NCBI GenBank assembly: GCA_964352475.1
Contig: CAYGSL010000022.1
Span: 1-64,000 of the forward strand
Direction: 5' to 3'
From: JAUIET01 sp964352475
GTDB lineage: Bacteria > Pseudomonadota > Gammaproteobacteria > Pseudomonadales > JAUIET01
DNA length: 64,000 nt
The stretch's first letter is position 1; every line of letters begins with the position of its first letter. The notes beneath the pieces are model-generated. The model searched no databases. It had not been told where the DNA came from and was given only the letters and a program-made list of their open reading frames with translations. A program made the translations under genes and the position numbers. Positions 7,847 through 17,512 of this stretch are shown here, piece after piece.

Positions 7847-8491
7847 ATGGGCCAAAGTCTTCGAATAGATATTGTGTCAGACGTAGTCTGCCCCTGGTGT
7901 GTGATCGGGTACTTGCAGTTGCGCAAAGCAATTGCCACCTTACCCGTCAGCGTAACTGTTGACGTGCACTGGCAACCGTTTGAACTTAACCCGAACATGC
8001 CCGCCGAGGGCCAGGATTTGCGTGAACATCTGGTGCAAAAATACGGTCCGTCGGCCGGGCGTGGCAGTGGCGCCAGGCAGCAGCTTACTGATCTTGGCAA
8101 TGAGCTTGGCTTTGAATTTAACTACCACGACAACATGCGTATTGTGAATACTTTCAAAGCGCACCAGCTACTGCATTGGGCCGAGCAGCGCGGCCTGCAA
8201 ACCGAATTGAAACTGGCTTTATTCACCGCGTTTTTTACCAATAGCGAAGACGTAAGCCAGGATCAGGTGTTGCTTAGTGCGGCCGAGTCGGTTGGCTTGC
8301 CCGCAACTGAAGCCAGTGAAGTATTAAGTAGTGCGCGCTACGCCGAAGCGGTGCGCGCACAGCAAAAGCACTGGCTTGAGAAAGACGTGCACGCGGTACC
8401 TGCGTTTTCGTTTAATGATGCGTATCCGCTACCGGGTGCACAAGGCGAAGCTACGTTTGCCCGTTACCTCACGAAAGTGCTGGCTGCTTAA
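7847..8491 (+). CDS. DsbA family oxidoreductase (FrnE-like)
   Basis: This 214-residue thioredoxin-fold protein has a C15-P-W-C18 active site in VSDVVCPWCVIG and no signal peptide, which points to the cytoplasmic FrnE/polyketide-type 2-hydroxychromene isomerase-like branch of the DsbA family. The GLP..EA..VL..ARYAEAVRAQQ block near residue 150-170 and the VPAFSFND cis-proline loop are typical. It starts at ATG 7847 and is followed 5 bp later by the region encoding DgkA. Confidence 0.88.
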   Translation: MGQSLRIDIVSDVVCPWCVIGYLQLRKAIATLPVSVTVDVHWQPFELNPNMPAEGQDLREHLVQKYGPSAGRGSGARQQLTDLGNELGFEFNYHDNMRIVNTFKAHQLLHWAEQRGLQTELKLALFTAFFTNSEDVSQDQVLLSAAESVGLPATEASEVLSSARYAEAVRAQQKHWLEKDVHAVPAFSFNDAYPLPGAQGEATFARYLTKVLAA

Positions 8492-8523
8492 CCCTTATGT
8501 CGTCTCAACAGGAGCCAACATCC

Positions 8524-8892
8524 ATGACGGTTGAAAAACCCACGCCCGGTTTGGCGCGTTGGCTGGCCGCATTTACCAATTCGTACAACGGTTTGTTGCA
8601 CGGCGTTAAAAGCGAAGTGGCGGTTCGCGAAGAGTTATTGTTGCTGCTGGTTTGTATACCGCTGGCCTTTTTCTTAAGCGACAGCGCCGCGTGGCGCCTG
8701 GCCATGATTTTCAGTGTAGCGATGGTGTTAGTGGTGGAGCTCTTAAATTCTGCCATTGAAGCCACGCTAGACCTGCTGCATGAAAGTTTTCATCCGCTGG
8801 CGAAAGCCGCCAAAGACATGGGCTCGCTGGCGGTGTTGATTAGCCTGATCGCGGCAATTGCGGTATGGATTGTTGCTATTGGTCAGAGCTAA
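8524..8892 (+). CDS. dgkA: Diacylglycerol kinase, prokaryotic type
   Basis: DgkA phosphorylates diacylglycerol to phosphatidate in the inner membrane, recycling lipid from membrane-derived oligosaccharide synthesis. The start is placed at ATG 8524 (MTVEKPTPGLARW), nine bases after a CAGGAG; an earlier ATG at 8497 would add nine unlikely residues. Visible motifs are NGLLHGVKSEVAVREE and the catalytic VVELLNSAIEATLD, with three membrane helices. Length (122 residues) is normal for the family. Confidence 0.93.
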   Translation: MTVEKPTPGLARWLAAFTNSYNGLLHGVKSEVAVREELLLLLVCIPLAFFLSDSAAWRLAMIFSVAMVLVVELLNSAIEATLDLLHESFHPLAKAAKDMGSLAVLISLIAAIAVWIVAIGQS

Positions 8893-8926
8893 ACATGTTT
8901 ACCCCTAGCTTAAGTAATGGGTTTTT

Positions 8927-9715
8927 ATGATCACTATTAGTGAACTGTTCATCTACCCAATCAAGTCTTGCGCGGGTACCGCGGTTAATTCGTTCGAGCT
9001 AGATCGATTCGGACCGGCACACGACCGACGCTGGATGATTGTTGACGAACGAGGCGTGTTAATTACACAACGAGAAGTGTCGCGTATGGCGCAGATCAAG
9101 CCTACGCTAGCAGAAAGTGGTTTGCACATTTCGTATAAAGATCAGTCGCTATCCGTAAGCACACCGTTTAGCGGTTCGCCCAAGGCAGTGCATGTCTGGG
9201 CTGATACTGTGCAGGCGCATGATGCGGGTGAGGCAGCGGCTGAGTTTTTCTCTAGCATTCTGGAGCGCACAGCATCCCTGGTGTGGATGCCAGAAACAAC
9301 GGAGAGGCAGGTTAAGCACAGCAATGCAAACGCAGGCGAAACAGTTGGCTTTGCCGACGCGTTTCCTTTGTTGCTTATCTCCCAGGCATCGTTGGACGAT
9401 CTCAATTCTAAGCTTGATCAGCCCGTGCCAATGAATCGGTTTAGACCGAATATTGTTGTACAGGGTTGCGAGGCCTTTGCTGAAGACAGTTGGTCTACAT
9501 TAACGTCGGAAAATAGCGTATTAAATGTGGTTGAAGCCTGTTCGCGTTGTGTAATGCCGTCAATCGACCAGGCAAGCGCTGAGAAAAACAGTGCCATTCT
9601 GCGCATGCTCGCCAACTACCGGCGCGGTGCGGATGGCAAGACTTACTTCGGGCAAAACCTGTTGTATCAAGGCAATGCGTGTTTGTCTGTGGGGCAGACC
9701 TTTATTTGCCGGTAA
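8927..9715 (+). CDS. MOSC domain protein (YcbX/mARC-like)
   Basis: A 262-residue molybdenum-cofactor sulfurase C-terminal (MOSC) protein with the N-terminal MOSC_N beta barrel (IYPIKSCAGTAVNSFELDRFG, DRRWMIVDE) and the MOSC domain with a conserved cysteine in VVEACSRCVMPSID. Relatives bind Moco and detoxify N-hydroxylated compounds (YcbX, mARC). It has no fused ferredoxin domain, unlike E. coli YcbX. Its 3' end overlaps the convergent enoyl-CoA hydratase gene by 14 bp. Confidence 0.88.
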   Translation: MITISELFIYPIKSCAGTAVNSFELDRFGPAHDRRWMIVDERGVLITQREVSRMAQIKPTLAESGLHISYKDQSLSVSTPFSGSPKAVHVWADTVQAHDAGEAAAEFFSSILERTASLVWMPETTERQVKHSNANAGETVGFADAFPLLLISQASLDDLNSKLDQPVPMNRFRPNIVVQGCEAFAEDSWSTLTSENSVLNVVEACSRCVMPSIDQASAEKNSAILRMLANYRRGADGKTYFGQNLLYQGNACLSVGQTFICR

Positions 9716-10508
9716 AGTTAGGCGACCGCTTTTCTTTAAACGCTCTTGGCCCCTCGCGCGCATCTTGACTCATCATTACTATCGCAGATTCATGCTGCTC
9801 CATCTGGAATGCTTCCGCCCAGTCCAGCGTGTGACTATCCAACACGGTTTTCTTGATTGCGCGCATGGCTAACGGTGCGTTTGCGGCGACAGTATCAGCA
9901 AGTTCCTCTGCTCTGTTTAGCAATTCATTGATTGGCAATACTTCCGAGATCAAGCCAATGTCTTTGGCCTCCTGCGCGCTGATGGGGGTTGCCGCCAATA
10001 GGACTTTCATCGCATTCGCATACGACACCTGCCTGGCTAAGCGCACCATCGACCCGGCTCCAGGAACCACACCGGATTTAGGTTCGGGTAATCCAAACAC
10101 AGCGTGATCCGCCGCTATTCGTATGTCTGTGGCCTGTAGAATCTCACAGCCACCGCCCAGCGCTCTACCATTGAACGCGCCAATAATCGGCTTATAAAGT
10201 GGCTCCTGCTGCAACATGCACCGCGCAACAATCAACGGGTCTGCGCGCAGTTTTTCCTCAACCTCATTCGCAGGTTCTCTGGCACCGGTCCATATCGGAA
10301 TAACGCTGCCAAGATCACCACCACAACAAAAATCTTCTGTACCGGCACCCGTCACTACCGCCACGCGAATATCATCATCTTCGCGTATTGCCTGCCAGGC
10401 CTCATCCAGCAACACGAACACTTCAGCATTCATTGTATTTTTGAAGTCCGGACGATTGATGGTTATCCACGCGGTGTGATAGCGTTTCTCGAATATTACC
10501 GCTGACAT
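9702..10508 (-). CDS. Enoyl-CoA hydratase/isomerase (crotonase family)
   Basis: This 268-residue crotonase-fold protein has the oxyanion-hole motifs DFCCGGDLGSV and FNGRALGGGCEIL and the central PEPKSGVVPGAGS segment. One catalytic position usually held by Glu is not clearly conserved, so it could be a hydratase, isomerase or related crotonase. It stands alone, with no acyl-CoA dehydrogenase next to it, so the CoA substrate cannot be named. Confidence 0.88.
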   Translation of the reverse strand: MSAVIFEKRYHTAWITINRPDFKNTMNAEVFVLLDEAWQAIREDDDIRVAVVTGAGTEDFCCGGDLGSVIPIWTGAREPANEVEEKLRADPLIVARCMLQQEPLYKPIIGAFNGRALGGGCEILQATDIRIAADHAVFGLPEPKSGVVPGAGSMVRLARQVSYANAMKVLLAATPISAQEAKDIGLISEVLPINELLNRAEELADTVAANAPLAMRAIKKTVLDSHTLDWAEAFQMEQHESAIVMMSQDAREGPRAFKEKRSPNFTGK

Positions 10509-10580
10509 AGTTGTTCTAGTTCCATTGATTAAGGCGGGTTTTGGCGATTGATAAAGCAGTATATAGAAGCAATCACCTAA

Positions 10581-10889
10581 TCAATCCGGAATCACCTCCC
10601 ACTCGGGGCTTTCGAATTCACCGATTAAAACAACATCCACAAATTCGGCTTGCTCAGCAATAATCCGCGCAATGTCCGCATCCGGCTGAGCCTCCATCGC
10701 ATCACGCGCCTGCTTGGATTCCCAGGTGGCAATAGCGAGAAGCACTGAGTCATCACCAATTTTTCGGTGCAGCCGGGTACCTTGTGCACCAGGTGCACCT
10801 TGAATCATTTCACTGGCGCGAACCCAGGCCTCAGCGTATTGCTCAGCGCTGTAGCCGGGCTTGATGTGAACTTCAAATATAAAATGCAT
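10581..10889 (-). CDS. Antibiotic biosynthesis monooxygenase (ABM)-like protein
   Basis: A 102-residue ferredoxin-like dimeric alpha/beta barrel protein: MHFIFEVHIKPGYSAEQYAEAW, ATWESKQARDAM and VDVVLIGEFE. Proteins of this fold include quinone-forming monooxygenases and heme-degrading enzymes, but many small members have no known reaction. It lies upstream of the crotonase gene on the same strand, 72 bp away, and is divergent from the phosphatase-like gene. Confidence 0.75.
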   Translation of the reverse strand: MHFIFEVHIKPGYSAEQYAEAWVRASEMIQGAPGAQGTRLHRKIGDDSVLLAIATWESKQARDAMEAQPDADIARIIAEQAEFVDVVLIGEFESPEWEVIPD

Positions 10890-10958
10890 AGCCTATTGTA
10901 ATGCAATAGCGGTGCGTGGCGCGGTAGACTGGCCGCAAAGAATAAGGGGGGTTATTGT

Positions 10959-12500
10959 ATGCAACGAATGTCTAGCGCGCTGTTATGGGTTTTACTGCTT
11001 ACCATGGCGAGTTGCGCCGAATTAACCGGCGTAGGCACGCCTGTCGTTGACGGTGCCACAGCCCCTGAGCGCCTATTCCTTCAGCAGCTCAGCAACCAGG
11101 GCACCATCATAAAATGGCGTGGTGAGGCGGAGTATGCCTGCGTTGCTCAGAAAGACACGGAGCTAACGCGTAGCGACTGCACACGATCGGTACTCACCGA
11201 AGGCAACCATCAGGAAGTATTGATTGATGGCCTCTCGCCAGATACAGAGTATGTCTACAGTGTTGGTGGATACGCCGCAGACACCCAGAGATTTCGCACC
11301 GCCCCAGAGGCCGGTAATGTAGCCGCCGACGGCAGCGTGCGCATGCTGATACTAGGCGACTCCGGTACCGCCTCATCTCGTGTACAAGGGCATTTTCCTT
11401 ACGCCGGAATGTCTACCGAGGTTATGAACGGGTATAAAACTTTTCTCAAGGAATCGGGCGGAAAACCCGCAGATGCCATGCTGATGCTGGGCGACAACGC
11501 CTATCAGGAAGGCACGGATGAAGAATGGCAACTCGCCGTATTTGATATATACCCTGATTTACTTAGCCAGATGCCGCTGTGGTCAACCATCGGCAACCAC
11601 GAAATGGGCGCCGCCATCATCGATGTAGCTCTGCTGGGCGAAGAGCTTGCTAAGAAGCTGGGTAAAACCGAAGGTGAGCTGGTGTTGGGTGGTGTGAGCA
11701 CATCGTCAGATCCTAATTCCTTTGTGACCAACGACGACCGAACCCCACGAAGAATGCCGTACCTGGACATACTCACGCTACCCGCTAACGCTGAATTAGG
11801 TGGCGTGCCCAGCGGCACAGAACAATATTATTCGTTTAACCATGGCAATGTACACGTAGTCAGCCTGGATTCGCAGCTGTCCATGCGTGATGAGTTACAG
11901 CGCAAGGCAATGCATTCCTGGCTGGAAGCTGACCTAAGCGCCAATACCATGGATTGGACCATAGTGATTTTCCATCACCCCGTGTACACCAAAGGCAGCC
12001 ATGACTCAGACACCGAGGCATCGTCACGCTTTGGTATTGACCAACCCATTCTGGATTTACGCACAGAATTTACGCCCTTGTTTGAGCAATACGGCGTAGA
12101 CATCACTTTCTCCGGCCACAGCCATAGCTACGAACGCTCATGGTACTTACACGGCCATCGGGGCGATGCAGACACGTTTAACGCTGTTGAACATGCTGAG
12201 CTGAACGCCAAAGGCGACCCGGCGATCGGTCATGGTGATGAAGCCTACCATCAGCAAAGTTGGGGCAGCGATAAAGACGACAAAGTCGTGTACACGGTTG
12301 CCGGCAGTTCCGGGCATGTAAAAATGGGGCATGGCAAACTGAATCATCCGGCGCATGCTATTCAAGAAAATGATGCGCAGAAGCGTCATGGGCTGGAAGA
12401 AATGGGTTCTGTGATTGTTGATGCAAGCAAAGAAGAATTAACCGCGCGCTTCATTAATGAAAAGGGTAAGGTGTTGGATACGGTGGTAATTCAAAAGTAG
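10959..12500 (+). CDS. Exported purple acid phosphatase-like metallophosphoesterase
   Basis: A 513-residue protein with an N-terminal signal ending in a lipobox-like MASC, so it is probably a lipoprotein. An Ig/fibronectin-like segment (about residues 30-115, ending SPDTEYVYSVGG) precedes a calcineurin-like metallophosphoesterase domain with LGDSGT, LGDNAYQEGTD, IGNHE, FHHP and FSGHSHSYER motifs that bind the two metals. Architecture and motifs match purple acid phosphatases. It may release phosphate from organic esters. It is monocistronic. Confidence 0.88.
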   Translation: MQRMSSALLWVLLLTMASCAELTGVGTPVVDGATAPERLFLQQLSNQGTIIKWRGEAEYACVAQKDTELTRSDCTRSVLTEGNHQEVLIDGLSPDTEYVYSVGGYAADTQRFRTAPEAGNVAADGSVRMLILGDSGTASSRVQGHFPYAGMSTEVMNGYKTFLKESGGKPADAMLMLGDNAYQEGTDEEWQLAVFDIYPDLLSQMPLWSTIGNHEMGAAIIDVALLGEELAKKLGKTEGELVLGGVSTSSDPNSFVTNDDRTPRRMPYLDILTLPANAELGGVPSGTEQYYSFNHGNVHVVSLDSQLSMRDELQRKAMHSWLEADLSANTMDWTIVIFHHPVYTKGSHDSDTEASSRFGIDQPILDLRTEFTPLFEQYGVDITFSGHSHSYERSWYLHGHRGDADTFNAVEHAELNAKGDPAIGHGDEAYHQQSWGSDKDDKVVYTVAGSSGHVKMGHGKLNHPAHAIQENDAQKRHGLEEMGSVIVDASKEELTARFINEKGKVLDTVVIQK

Positions 12501-12638
12501 CTTATGCATTTATTGTTAGGTGATCAGCACCAAGTATTGGCTCTTAGGCAATCAATTTGTTGCCGGTCTTGATGTCTAGGAAAGCGTCGATCAAATTGCT
12601 GCCATGCGAAGCGTTTTAACTAATACAAGAGACAAACA

Positions 12639-13439
12639 ATGATCCCAGAAGCAAACGACTTTTTAAGCGAAAGCAACGCACTACACGAGCTAATCACCTC
12701 AAAAACCGACAGCTCATTAACCGAAGTCACTTTCTTCAAAGAATGGTCCTTCAACGAAATTATTCGCCACCTCCATGTCTGGAACAAGCTAGCCTACTTA
12801 TCGTTAACCAACGCCAATCAATTCAAAAAAGAATTTGAAATTATCGCCACCGCCATGCTCTCCGGTGCCGGCCAACGCGGCGCCGAACTTCAGTGGTTTG
12901 GTGACATGCAAGGCCAGCCATTGCTGGATGAATGGCACAGCTACTACCAACAATTAGCCGAAGTATTTGCCGCCGCCGACCCAGAGCACCGCGTACCCTG
13001 GGCCGGCCCAGACATGAGCGCACAGTCGAGTATCATTGCCCGCCTCATGGAAACCTGGTCGCATGCGCAAGCCATATATGACGAATTAGGTATGGTGCGT
13101 CAAAACGGCGACCATATCAAAAGCATTGCCGAGTTAGGTGTGCGTACCTATCGTTGGACCTTCGTTAATCGCCAACAAGAAGCACCCATGCCTAAGCCGT
13201 TTATACGCCTGCATTCCACCTCCGGCGCTATTTGGGATTGGAACGAAGCCAGCGACGAAGAACGAATAGAAGGCGACGCCGGCGAATTTTGTCAGGTGGT
13301 TACCCAAACCAGAAACATCGCTGATACAAATCTGAATGTCACCGGGCCAAACGCCACCTTATGGATGTCTATCGCGCAGTGCTTCGCCGGCGGTGCAGAA
13401 GACCCACCCGCACCCGGCTTGCGACATACTAAAAGCTAA
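12639..13439 (+). CDS. TIGR03084-like DinB/MDMPI-fold metal-binding protein
   Basis: A 266-residue protein with a DinB-like four-helix bundle: FFKEWSFNEIIRHLHVWNKLA near the N-terminus and MSAQSSIIARLMETWSHAQAIYDELG (H in METWSHAQ) supply metal-binding histidines. The order agrees with the TIGR03084 family, known mainly from actinobacteria and marine proteobacteria, of unknown function. A C-terminal SCP2-like tail runs to residue 266. Its stop overlaps the convergent small gene by 4 bp. Confidence 0.78.
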   Translation: MIPEANDFLSESNALHELITSKTDSSLTEVTFFKEWSFNEIIRHLHVWNKLAYLSLTNANQFKKEFEIIATAMLSGAGQRGAELQWFGDMQGQPLLDEWHSYYQQLAEVFAAADPEHRVPWAGPDMSAQSSIIARLMETWSHAQAIYDELGMVRQNGDHIKSIAELGVRTYRWTFVNRQQEAPMPKPFIRLHSTSGAIWDWNEASDEERIEGDAGEFCQVVTQTRNIADTNLNVTGPNATLWMSIAQCFAGGAEDPPAPGLRHTKS

Positions 13440-13759
13440 GACTCTTTATGACTGGCGTTAGCGACATCTTTCACCACACTATCAATAGTCTGGCCTTCTG
13501 AGTACTGACCAAACAAATTGATAAAATGGTCAGACCGAACACCGAATGCCAGTAGGCGCTCAAAGTAGCTGTCTTCACCGTCCAGCCCCAGCACCAGATC
13601 AACTAGTAGTGCCAATGTGCTGATAGGGCTGAGCAAAAAATCGCGCCCCGCATCTGCGAACAATTTGAGTTGAAACAATAGTAAGCGACCTATGGCTAGC
13701 CGCACGCCTCTGCGTTCTTTCATCTTTGGCAACTTAACTTGTACTGACGCTTGTAGCAT
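13436..13759 (-). CDS. Conserved small hypothetical protein
   Basis: A 107-residue protein, or 95 residues if it starts at the internal ATG of MKERRGV. It has a helix RLLLFQLKLFADAGRDFLLSP followed by a hydrophobic STLALLVDLVLGL and a short SDHFINLFG motif. Such small proteins recur in gammaproteobacteria, but no function is known to me. It is divergent from the first DUF3604 gene, with only 32 bp between the start codons, so their promoters overlap. Confidence 0.6.
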   Translation of the reverse strand: MLQASVQVKLPKMKERRGVRLAIGRLLLFQLKLFADAGRDFLLSPISTLALLVDLVLGLDGEDSYFERLLAFGVRSDHFINLFGQYSEGQTIDSVVKDVANASHKES

Positions 13760-13791
13760 ACTCCAGAAGGTCAGGAAAAACTGAGGTGTAG

Positions 13792-15852
13792 ATGCTAAAG
13801 AATTTGGGTCGTGTGCTGGTTGTTATTGCATTGCTGTTTGCCCTGTTGATTTATTCAGCAGCATCAATATTCGACAGAATGACCGAAACGCCTGAATGGG
13901 TTCCTGTGCCTGCCCCGGCGATCGCCACTGATGTCAAACAACAACAGCGTCGTTGCAGCAATTACAACCCGCTGGGTTCCGCCTGGTTTGGCGACTTGCA
14001 CATTCACACTGCTTACTCCATGGACGCCAGATCGCGCGACATGCTTGGCACACCCGAAATGGCCTACGCTTTCGCACGCGGTGAACCCACCGGTCTTGGT
14101 CCGTTTGATGAAAATGGCCAGCCGAGCAGGCCAAGAGCCTTAAGCAAGCCGCTGGATTTTGCCGCCGTTACCGATCACGCAGAATGGATTGGTGAAATTA
14201 ATATGTGCACCAAGCCCGGGTCTATTGCCTATGACAGCGAAGATTGTCGCGCTTTCAGAGGTGAGCCTGGTGCCCAATTCAGTGGCATGCGAGGTGTGAT
14301 CGGCAAGTTTATTCCCATGCGCATGATCGGCTTGCGAGGCTCCGGGGGGCGGCATGTCAAAGTCTGCGGTGAAGATTCAGCCTGGTGCAGAGACAGCCTT
14401 GAAGACGCTTGGCAAACCACCCAGCGAGCGACCAATGCCGCAAACGACACCAGCGAGAATTGCGAATTCACCACGTTTCATGGCTGGGAGTTCAGCGACG
14501 GCCCTGGCATGGCCAAAGTGCATAGAAACGTTATTTTCAGAAACAACGCCGTACCTGAATTGCCAATATCGGCCTTTGAAACGCCAGGACCACTGCGCTT
14601 GTGGAATAAATTGGATGAGCTGTGCACTAACACGGAGAGTGGTTGCGAGGCAGTCACCATTCCGCACAATTCTAATGTGTCTAATGGACGTATGTTTACC
14701 GTCAGCAGAACCGATCTAAGCGTGCAGCAACAACGCGACATTGCCGCACAGAGAGCACGCTTCGAACCCATAGTTGAGATGATGCAAATCAAAGGTGAGT
14801 CTGAATGCAAACCTGGTATGTGGGGTGTGCTGGGCGAAGACGAACAGTGCGGTTTTGAAAAAATCCGTGGTCTTGATGAAACTCGCCCGGAAGACTGTCG
14901 AGATGAAATAGGCAGTGGCGCCATTATGGGCATGGGCTGTCAGTCACGACTGGATTTTTCGCGGTACGCGCTGATTGAAGGCATGCGCGAAGAGCAACGA
15001 CTTGGCGTTAATCCCTACCAGTTTGGCTTGGTGGGCGGTACGGATAATCACAATGCCGCACCCGGTGATGTGAGTGAAGCAGACTACGAAGGCTGTTGCG
15101 CAAATACTGACACCACCGCCGATAAACGTTTGTCGGAAAAACGCGGCTTTGCCGGCAAAGGCCCGGTGGCGCGCAACCCTGGCGGTTTGATGGGCGTTTG
15201 GGCACCGCAAAACACACGGGACGACTTGTTTGACGCAATGCAGCGCCGCGAAGTGTTTGCCACCAGTGGCCCGCGAATTCAGCCACGGTTTTACGCAGGA
15301 TGGCAGCTGGATGAGGATATTTGCAGCGGTGACGTTGCCGCACTTGCCCAGGGTAAGTCGGTACCTATGGGCGGTCGACTTCAGACTGTTGATAAAACAA
15401 GCTCGCCATTATTCGTTGCCACGGCCCTGGCTGATCCAAACACTGCGGCCACCGCGAGCAAAGGTTTGCAGCGCCTGCAAATCATTAAGTTGTGGTACGA
15501 CCAGCAGGGAAATTTTCATCAGCAGGTTAATGATATTGCCGGTTCTGCAAACAACGGTGCCAGCGTTGACCTGGGGACTTGCGAAACACAGGCACCGGCA
15601 AATACGGGCGCGCAAAATTCATTTTGTGCCAGCTGGCGCGATCCGCAGTTCTCAAACACGCAGTCGGCAGCGTATTATGTGCGTGTGCTGGAAAACCCCA
15701 GCTGCCGATGGAGTTGGCATCACTGTTTGAGTCAGCCTGAGTCTGAGCGCTCGGCTGCCTGTGCAAACCTCGGTGTGAATAAGGTAATTCAAGAACGTGC
15801 CTGGAGTTCGCCTATCTGGTTGACAGGGAACGCCGCAGTGGAGGCTTTGTGA
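13792..15852 (+). CDS. DUF3604 domain protein, membrane-anchored (first copy)
   Basis: A 686-residue protein with one N-terminal membrane segment (residues 5-25), then a large DUF3604 domain. PHP-like metal motifs are visible: WFGDLHIHTAYSMDA, FAAVTDHAEW, TIPHNSNVSN and LVGGTDNHNAAPGD. These indicate a PHP-type metallohydrolase fold acting in the periplasm; the natural substrate of DUF3604 is not known. It carries about 20 cysteines, far more than the second copy, suggesting disulfides. It overlaps the start of the adaptor gene by 4 bp, so it is cotranscribed with the ABC efflux genes. Confidence 0.88.
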   Translation: MLKNLGRVLVVIALLFALLIYSAASIFDRMTETPEWVPVPAPAIATDVKQQQRRCSNYNPLGSAWFGDLHIHTAYSMDARSRDMLGTPEMAYAFARGEPTGLGPFDENGQPSRPRALSKPLDFAAVTDHAEWIGEINMCTKPGSIAYDSEDCRAFRGEPGAQFSGMRGVIGKFIPMRMIGLRGSGGRHVKVCGEDSAWCRDSLEDAWQTTQRATNAANDTSENCEFTTFHGWEFSDGPGMAKVHRNVIFRNNAVPELPISAFETPGPLRLWNKLDELCTNTESGCEAVTIPHNSNVSNGRMFTVSRTDLSVQQQRDIAAQRARFEPIVEMMQIKGESECKPGMWGVLGEDEQCGFEKIRGLDETRPEDCRDEIGSGAIMGMGCQSRLDFSRYALIEGMREEQRLGVNPYQFGLVGGTDNHNAAPGDVSEADYEGCCANTDTTADKRLSEKRGFAGKGPVARNPGGLMGVWAPQNTRDDLFDAMQRREVFATSGPRIQPRFYAGWQLDEDICSGDVAALAQGKSVPMGGRLQTVDKTSSPLFVATALADPNTAATASKGLQRLQIIKLWYDQQGNFHQQVNDIAGSANNGASVDLGTCETQAPANTGAQNSFCASWRDPQFSNTQSAAYYVRVLENPSCRWSWHHCLSQPESERSAACANLGVNKVIQERAWSSPIWLTGNAAVEAL

Positions 15853-16832
15853 AAAAAATTGGCTTGTTAGCTGTAGTAGCCGCAATTGTTGCGTTCGCTT
15901 TTTACAAAATGAACCAGGGTGAAGAACTACTGGTGTCAGTGGTTCAGGTTCAGCGCGGCGACGTTGTTTCCTCCGTCAGCAATACCCGCGCAGGCACAGT
16001 GGACGCCTGTAGACGCGCCGGCATTGCACCCAACAGCGGCGGCACCATCACGGCCTTGTATGTCAGTGATGGTGACCAGGTGAGTAAAGATCAACTATTG
16101 CTAGAGCTTTGGAACGCCGACCTTAAGGCGCAAGTGGAAGTGGCCAGGCGAGATGCAACAGCGGCACAGTCGCTCAGCCGTCAATCATGTGTTACTGCCG
16201 ATGTGGCCAAGCGCACGGCAGACAGATTGGTGGCGCTGCGCAAAACCAATGTAGCGTCTAAAGATGCCGTAGAAAAAGCCGTTGGTGAATCAGAATCAAC
16301 CGCGGCAGCCTGCCAGGCCTCCAAAGACGTGGCGCGCGTTAGGCAGGCGGCTGTAGAAGCAGCAGTAGCCTCTTTAGAACGCACTCAATTGCGCGCGCCG
16401 TTTGATGGCGTAATTGCTGAAATCAACGGCGAACTGGGTGAGTTTGTCACCCCATCACCGGTCGGCGTTGCCACGCCGCCCACAGTTGATCTGATAGACA
16501 ACAGCTGCCTATACATTCTTGCACCCATAGACGAAGTAGACGCGCCACAAGTGAAAGCCGGCATGAAAGCCTGGATCACGCTGGACGCGTTCAAAGACCG
16601 NNNNNNNNNNNNNNNNNNNNNNNNNNNNNNNNNNNNNNNNNNNNNNNNNNNNNNNNNNNNNNNNNNNNNNNNNNNNNNNNNNNNNNNNNNNNNNNNNNNN
16701 CGATCTATTCAAACCGGCATCGGTAACTGGCAACAAACCGAAGTGATCTCGGGTCTTAGCAGCGGTGAATATGTTGTGCGCACAGTTGATCGCGAAGGTG
16801 TTGAAGACGGTGCCGAGGCCAGCGTTGAGTAA
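15849..16832 (+). CDS. MacA/HlyD-like periplasmic adaptor (contains assembly gap)
   Basis: A membrane-fusion protein that would link a MacB-type permease to an outer-membrane channel. It has an N-terminal membrane anchor (residues 3-19), a lipoyl-like half (GTITALYVSDGDQVSKDQLLLE), an alpha-helical hairpin (about residues 95-185), and RAPFDGVIAEINGELGEFV. The C-terminal SIQTGIGNWQQTEVISGL belongs to the membrane-proximal domain. A 100-N gap at 16601-16700 removes the beta barrel. Family length implies roughly 200-300 missing bases, so the N count is a placeholder. The GTG start overlaps the DUF3604 stop (GTGA). Confidence 0.87.
   Translation: MKKIGLLAVVAAIVAFAFYKMNQGEELLVSVVQVQRGDVVSSVSNTRAGTVDACRRAGIAPNSGGTITALYVSDGDQVSKDQLLLELWNADLKAQVEVARRDATAAQSLSRQSCVTADVAKRTADRLVALRKTNVASKDAVEKAVGESESTAAACQASKDVARVRQAAVEAAVASLERTQLRAPFDGVIAEINGELGEFVTPSPVGVATPPTVDLIDNSCLYILAPIDEVDAPQVKAGMKAWITLDAFKDXXXXXXXXXXXXXXXXXXXXXXXXXXXXXXXXXXRSIQTGIGNWQQTEVISGLSSGEYVVRTVDREGVEDGAEASVE
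16601..16700. other. Assembly gap (100 N) inside the adaptor gene
   Basis: One hundred N bases. Unlike the other three gaps, the two edges share no repeat beyond CG. The encoded protein lacks its beta-barrel domain, so real sequence longer than 100 bp is probably missing. Confidence 0.95.
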
Positions 16833-16837
16833 CTGCG

Positions 16838-17512
16838 GTGATTGAACTGGTCGATATTTGCCGCGAGTTCACCGTGGGTGAAGAGCGCGTGCAAGCACTG
16901 AAAAATGTGAACCTGCTTATAGAGCAAGGTGAGTACGCTTCCATCATGGGGCCTTCAGGTTCCGGAAAATCCACGCTGTTGAACGTATTGGGTTTGCTGG
17001 ATACGCCTGATTCCGGCCAGTATTTTTTAAACGGCAGCAACGTGGCACATTTAAGCGACGATGAATTAGCCGCCAGACGGCAGGAAGTGATTGGCTTTGT
17101 GTTTCAGTCATTTCACTTGATTTCGCGTATGACTGCGTTGGAGAACGTGGAGTTACCAATGACCTTGTCTGGCTTGTCGGCCAGCAAACGCAAACAACGT
17201 GCCGAGCAGATGCTGGAGCGCACCGGGCTTGCAGACCGAATGGGCCACCGACCCGATCAATTGTCTGGTGGGCAGCGTCAGCGTGTGGCTATTGCCCGCT
17301 CCATAGTCATGCAACCAAGATTGTTATTAGCGGACGAACCCACTGGTAATCTCGACAGCAAGTCAGGCAGTGAAGTGTTATCTTTGTTGGAAGACTTGAA
17401 TGATGAAGGCATTACCCTGGTCATGGTAACTCACGATCCGGCGATAGGTGATCGTTCCCGGCTCAGCTTGCGCATGCGTGACGGAGAACTAACCGCAGAG
17501 CGTAAGTCATGA
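16838..17512 (+). CDS. ABC transporter ATP-binding protein (MacB/LolD type)
   Basis: A 224-residue ATPase with Walker A GPSGSGKST (residues 38-46), signature LSGGQRQRVAIARS and Walker B LLLADEPTGNLDS. The spacing and the NLDS ending are typical of the MacB/LolD/FtsE subfamily of mechanotransmission ABC systems. The start is GTG 16838, five bases after the adaptor stop. It overlaps the permease gene by 4 bp (ATGA). Confidence 0.95.
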   Translation: MIELVDICREFTVGEERVQALKNVNLLIEQGEYASIMGPSGSGKSTLLNVLGLLDTPDSGQYFLNGSNVAHLSDDELAARRQEVIGFVFQSFHLISRMTALENVELPMTLSGLSASKRKQRAEQMLERTGLADRMGHRPDQLSGGQRQRVAIARSIVMQPRLLLADEPTGNLDSKSGSEVLSLLEDLNDEGITLVMVTHDPAIGDRSRLSLRMRDGELTAERKS